Origin: Janthinobacterium rivuli
GTDB taxonomy: Bacteria; Pseudomonadota; Gammaproteobacteria; Burkholderiales; Burkholderiaceae_D
Assembly: GCF_029690045.1 (NCBI RefSeq)
Contig: NZ_CP121464.1
Location: 5,146,001 to 5,210,000 of the forward strand
Reading direction: 5' to 3'
Length of the DNA stretch: 64,000 bases
The translations under genes were made by a program, and so were the position numbers. This document shows positions 60,977 to 64,000 of the stretch, piece after piece. How positions within the stretch are numbered: position 1 is the stretch's first letter; the number at the start of each line of letters is the position of its first letter. The notes under the pieces were generated by a model that was not told where the DNA came from, did not search any database, and saw only the letters and a list, made by a program, of their open reading frames with translations.

Positions 60977-61885
60977 AGACGGTTTAATAACTTAGCGGAA
61001 ATTTAGTCGATGCAGTAGCAGCGATCCCATGGCCAAGTAAATCATGTTTTCCGACACGTCAATGCGCTGTTCATAGTCGCGCACCAAGCGTCGGTAACGC
61101 ATCAGCCATGCAAACGTTCGCTCGACCACCCAGCGCCTTGGCTGAACAGCGAAACCTTGCTGCCGCTGCAGGCGCCGCACGACCTCCACCGTAAAGTCGA
61201 GAAACTCTGCCTTGTCCATCAGTTGTCTGCGGTCGTATGCCGCATCCCCAAACAGATGCTTCACCCACGGCCAGCGTTTGACCAAGCCGTCGAGTACCAT
61301 CTGAGCACCAGTGGAGTCGGCGATATCGGCTGGTGTCAGGTTCATCGCCAGCAAGCGACCATCCGTGTCGACCGCAATATGGCGTTTGCGCCCACTGACT
61401 TTCTTGTTGGCGTCATAGCCTCTCGTTCGTGCCCTTGGCGCTTTCACGCTCTGGCTATCGACAATGCCGGCACTCGGCAGCACCTCCCGCTCATTGGACA
61501 AGCGATCAAGCATCAGCGCCAAGTCATGAATGGTGCGAAACAGCATGCGCCGCATCAGTCGCCGGAACCAGTAATAAACCGTCTGATAGGGCGGAAAATC
61601 ATTGGGCAGCATGCGCCACTCGCATCCGGACCGCACCATGTATCGCAGCGCATTGATCACTGCGCGCAAATCCGTTTTGCGCGGTCTTCCCGTCTTCGCT
61701 TGCTTCGGCAGCAGCGGTGCGATCAGGTGCCACTCTTCATCTTTCACATCCGTAGGATAACCACGTTTGAGCGGTGTCCGTACCTGTTGATGCTTGCTAC
61801 GATTCTCTTGTGTCCACATGACAGCTACTCCAAAACGTCAAAGACGCTTTGACACAAAAGTTGCTACGAAGTTTTTAAACCGTCA
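60977..61885. mobile_element. complete IS5-family insertion sequence (909 bp)
   Basis: Terminal inverted repeats AGACGGTTTAATAACTT (60977-60993) and, on the other strand, TGACGGTTTAAAAACTT (61869-61885) match at 15 of 17 positions. A direct repeat CTAAG flanks both sides (60972-60976, 61886-61890). One transposase gene fills the element. It is intact and probably recently inserted. Confidence 0.88.
60992..61819 (-). CDS. IS5-family DDE transposase
   Basis: This 275-residue single-ORF transposase has the N-terminal Tnp domain (PTDVKDEEWHLIAPLLP, RAVINALRYMVRSGCEWRMLP, WRRL-like YYWFRRLMRR) and DDE region (GIVDSQSVKAPRA with the first Asp, GYDANKKVSGRKRHIAVD, LFGDAAYDRRQL with the second Asp, and WVVERTFAWLMRYRRL with the catalytic Glu). 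The reading frame is complete. Confidence 0.95.
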   Translation of the reverse strand: MWTQENRSKHQQVRTPLKRGYPTDVKDEEWHLIAPLLPKQAKTGRPRKTDLRAVINALRYMVRSGCEWRMLPNDFPPYQTVYYWFRRLMRRMLFRTIHDLALMLDRLSNEREVLPSAGIVDSQSVKAPRARTRGYDANKKVSGRKRHIAVDTDGRLLAMNLTPADIADSTGAQMVLDGLVKRWPWVKHLFGDAAYDRRQLMDKAEFLDFTVEVVRRLQRQQGFAVQPRRWVVERTFAWLMRYRRLVRDYEQRIDVSENMIYLAMGSLLLHRLNFR

Positions 61886-62341
61886 CTAAGAATTGGGATC
61901 CTTTGGTTTCCCATAGTGGCGTATCGGATGAGCAGTGCTATAACCGGGATAAATTGAAACCACAACCCGAACTTCATCGTTTGGAAAAAAATGGATAAAG
62001 ATACTTCCCGTTTCATCGTATTTTTCCACTTCCACCATTTTTTCTTTAATAATATGTTTTAGTCCATCCGGCATATCCCACCGCACCAGCACCATCATTC
62101 CCGGATACCACGCTCTCGGAATGGAGGCACAGCAAACTTCAGGTCCTCCCGCTCCCCATCTGGCCATATTGGCACCTCCGGCTCCATCCACCGACGCGGA
62201 GTAAATAAAATTCCCGGTATGGTTCACAATACCCACCTGCGCTATCGCGGTAGGACCTGGGCCGGCTTCCTCGACCTGCCTGGCCTTGAACGCACAGCCG
62301 CTCAGCAGCAAAGCAGCGCCAAGATACATAATCCATTTCAT
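61886..62341 (-). CDS. lipoprotein of a tandem family, copy 1 (DUF3304-like)
   Basis: This 151-residue lipoprotein has a signal with lipobox LLLSGC (Cys16), then QVGIVNHTGNFIYSASVDGAGGANMARWG and VLVRWDMPDG. The strand pattern and Gly-rich start resemble DUF3304 proteins, a family I associate with effector-immunity regions; this is a tentative link. Its C-terminus (GKPKDPNS) differs from the GKPANLP ending of copies 2 and 3, and its stop codon lies inside the CTAAG duplication of the IS. Start ATG 62341 with AAGGTG upstream; GTG 62350 is possible. Confidence 0.8.
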   Translation of the reverse strand: MKWIMYLGAALLLSGCAFKARQVEEAGPGPTAIAQVGIVNHTGNFIYSASVDGAGGANMARWGAGGPEVCCASIPRAWYPGMMVLVRWDMPDGLKHIIKEKMVEVEKYDETGSIFIHFFPNDEVRVVVSIYPGYSTAHPIRHYGKPKDPNS

Positions 62342-62487
62342 GATTTTCACCTTGCAAAAAATGCCACGTCGCTTTTCACTTTACCGCCACATACGGCAAT
62401 AGAAAATAGGGGGATGCCCATGCGTGGATGCTTCAAGAAAAAGTGCTCGGAAGCGGTCCAGAAATGGAAATTTTATCGATCATCTTA

Positions 62488-62940
62488 TCAAGGAAGATTG
62501 GCAGGTTTTTCGGAGTGAAGAATAGGATGAATTTTGCTAGGCCCTCCAGCATTTGACACAACCACTCTCACCTCGTCATTCTCAAAAAAATGCATATAAA
62601 TATCTCCTGGTCTATCATATTTTTCCACTTCCACCATTTTTTCTTTGACAACGTCGGTATGCCCCTCAGGCATATTCCACCGCACCAGGACTTTCATACC
62701 CGGATGCCACACACGAGGAATGGATGCGCAGCAAATATTGGCAAGTCCCGCCCCCCATCTGGCCATATTCCCCCCTCCCGCCCCATCCACCGATGCGGAA
62801 TAAATATACTTCCCCGTATGATTGACAATACCCACCTGCGCCGTCGCGGTAGGACTTGGGCTAGCTTCCTCAAGCTGCCGGGCCTTGAGAGCACAACCGC
62901 TCAGCAGCAAGGCAGTGGCAAGATAAATAATCCATTTCAT
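62488..62940 (-). CDS. lipoprotein of a tandem family, copy 2 (DUF3304-like)
   Basis: This 150-residue paralogue has lipobox LLLSGC. It is the most diverged copy: CALKARQLEEASPSP, GLANICCASIPRVWHPGMKVL and GHTDVVKEKM replace the versions in copies 1 and 3, while the 3' end (HSEKPANLP) is close to copy 3. Divergence concentrated in the mature domain may reflect different binding partners. The reading frame is open upstream to 63036, but ATG 62940 matches the other copies. Confidence 0.8.
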   Translation of the reverse strand: MKWIIYLATALLLSGCALKARQLEEASPSPTATAQVGIVNHTGKYIYSASVDGAGGGNMARWGAGLANICCASIPRVWHPGMKVLVRWNMPEGHTDVVKEKMVEVEKYDRPGDIYMHFFENDEVRVVVSNAGGPSKIHPILHSEKPANLP

Positions 62941-63087
62941 GATTTTCACCTTGCAAAAAATACTACGTTGTTTTTCTACTTTACTGCCATATACGGCAAT
63001 AGAAAATAGGGGACTGTCCACACGTGGATGCTTCAAGAAAAAGTGCTCGGAAGCGGTCCAGAAATGGAAATTTTATCGATCATCCTA

Positions 63088-63540
63088 TCAAGGAAGATTG
63101 GCAGGTTTTCCGGAGTGAAGAATAGGATGAGTTTTTGCCCCCCCTCCAGCATTTGACACGACAACCCTCACCTTATCATTGGGGAAGAAATGCATATAGA
63201 TATCGCCAGGCTCATCGTATTTTTCCACTTCCACCATTTTTTCTTTAATAATATGTTTTAGTCCATCCGGCATATCCCACCGCACCAGCACCATCATTCC
63301 CGGATACCACACTCTCGGGATAGAGGCGCAGCAAACTTCGGCTCCCCCCGCTCCCCATCTGGCCATATTGGCTCCTCCCGCCCCATCCACCGATGCGGAA
63401 TAAATATACTTCCCCGTATGGTTCACAATACCCACCTGCGCCGTCGCGGTAGGACTTGGGCCGGCTTGCTCAACCTGCCTGACCTTGAAGGCACAGCCGC
63501 TCAACAGCAAGGCAGCGCCAAGATACATAATCCATTTCAT
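63088..63540 (-). CDS. lipoprotein of a tandem family, copy 3 (DUF3304-like)
   Basis: This 150-residue paralogue has lipobox LLLSGC and is nearest to copy 1 over its first 110 residues (AGGAEVCCASIPRVWYPGMMVLVRWDMPDGLKHI). It is first in transcription order after the unrecognised gene at 63581, with a 40-bp gap. The AT-rich composition, like that of the other copies, suggests acquisition. Confidence 0.8.
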   Translation of the reverse strand: MKWIMYLGAALLLSGCAFKVRQVEQAGPSPTATAQVGIVNHTGKYIYSASVDGAGGANMARWGAGGAEVCCASIPRVWYPGMMVLVRWDMPDGLKHIIKEKMVEVEKYDEPGDIYMHFFPNDKVRVVVSNAGGGAKTHPILHSGKPANLP

Positions 63541-63580
63541 GATTTTCCTTTTATCAAAGTAAGCAGTTGAATGAAGAAGG

Positions 63581-63958
63581 CTAGGCAGCCGAGCACGCCT
63601 GCCAGAAATCGTCGGGCAGCGTGTCGAGCTCGGACAGGTAATTCGCACCCTGGCGCGTGCGCCGCAACAGGCTGGCCATCGCAGGATGCAAGGTGAAATC
63701 ATCGGCCAGCATCAAGGCCAGGGCGCTGAAATGCTGACGCTGGCCAGCCGCCTCGATGCCGCTGGCGTTTGCCACAAACAAATGACGCGCCACGCGCGCG
63801 TGGCACTGGGCCGGAGTACCGGAATGAAACAGGTCCGGCTGCACATCATGCAGATTGGCAAGGATGGCGTCGGCTTCGGCGCTATCCACCAGGGCGGCGA
63901 AGGCGGCGTCGCCGAGGGGGAATTTATCAAACTCCGCCGGGGCGCACGGGTAGCTCAA
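63581..63958 (-). CDS. unrecognised 125-residue protein
   Basis: The protein is soluble and mostly helical, with no signal peptide and a TTG start at 63958 (SYPCAPAEFDKFPLGD). The frame stays open to the window edge, so a longer protein is possible. It ends just before the lipoprotein array on the same strand. I do not recognise it; the order (unknown gene, then DUF3304-like lipoproteins) recalls accessory genes in T6SS effector clusters, which is only a contextual guess. Confidence 0.6.
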   Translation of the reverse strand: MSYPCAPAEFDKFPLGDAAFAALVDSAEADAILANLHDVQPDLFHSGTPAQCHARVARHLFVANASGIEAAGQRQHFSALALMLADDFTLHPAMASLLRRTRQGANYLSELDTLPDDFWQACSAA

Positions 63959-63972
63959 TGACCTAGCTTGAC

Positions 63973-64000
63973 TTACACCGTCTTCGCCCGCTCCACCGCA
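63973..64000 (-). CDS. possible 3' end of a gene cut by the window edge
   Basis: In a second minus-strand frame the last 28 bp read AVERAKTV then TAA, 14 bp before the TTG at 63958. This would be the end of the preceding gene in the same operon. Too short to identify. Confidence 0.3.

Larger units (their letters stand above)
62341..63540 (-). repeat. tandem duplication of about 600-bp units
   Basis: The ATGs of the three lipoprotein genes are spaced 599 and 600 bp apart. The intergenic parts 62415-62531 and 63015-63131 are almost identical (about 3 differences in 117 bp), more alike than much of the coding region. This shows duplication followed by local homogenisation. Confidence 0.85.

Overview
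The window looks like a chromosomal segment of a high-GC betaproteobacterium of the Oxalobacteraceae (Janthinobacterium/Massilia/Duganella-like). The protein families, the E. coli-type LexA box upstream of imuA-imuB, the Entner-Doudoroff/HexR gene set and the betaproteobacterial tad locus all point that way. This placement is inference from gene content; no rRNA or other marker gene is present, and I saw no tRNA, CRISPR array or complete prophage.

Layout. 1-9.7 kb: an OsmC-YcaO fusion, a possible muramidase-like protein, a CoaD-like/HD-phosphohydrolase fusion, a QseC/QseB-type two-component pair downstream of a DegP-type protease (with two QseB/PmrA-like boxes upstream of degP), and a small heat-shock protein. 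9.7-16.1 kb: an AT-richer BRCT protein that looks acquired, an alpha/beta hydrolase, a Nu-class-like GST, the SOS-controlled imuA-imuB mutasome genes, and a putative Na+/H+ antiporter. 16.2-22.1 kb: a two-gene unit of an MdfA-like exporter and a glycosyltransferase-GNAT fusion, a PHB-depolymerase-type esterase, a PRC-barrel protein and a MITE-like element. 22.1-30.4 kb: housekeeping genes hrpA, argA, kdsA, yggX and rpiA. 30.6-35.1 kb: a signalling block (CheY-like, CheC-like, PAS-GGDEF, then a UhpB-type kinase with a NarL-type regulator).

35.3-50.7 kb is a complete Flp/Tad (type IVb) pilus locus on the + strand. It has two Flp pilins preceded by a 48-residue pilin-like ORF, the prepilin peptidase, RcpC/CpaB, the secretin, TadG/TadE-type pseudopilins, TadZ, TadA, TadB, TadC and a TadD-like lipoprotein. 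Three less usual members are interleaved: a PAP2 phosphatase, an ICMT-like membrane methyltransferase and an AAA-type ATPase. Many of the genes are coupled by 4-bp ATGA overlaps. The kinase/regulator pair just upstream is a plausible controller.

51.2-60.8 kb is a glucose catabolism region: eda, edd, pgi, an SMP-30 lactonase, cheV, zwf and hexR. Four copies of a TGTAGTRAAATTWC-like motif lie upstream of edd, pgi and zwf, which fits a local HexR regulon controlling the Entner-Doudoroff route. 61-64 kb is accessory DNA. A 909-bp IS5-type element sits exactly at the stop codon of the last of three tandem, roughly 600-bp-period lipoprotein genes (DUF3304-like, perhaps immunity-type), which follow an unrecognised gene at the window edge.

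Most high-GC frames antisense to genes are open here and were left out. GC remarks are by eye. Family assignments are from motif recognition, not database searches.
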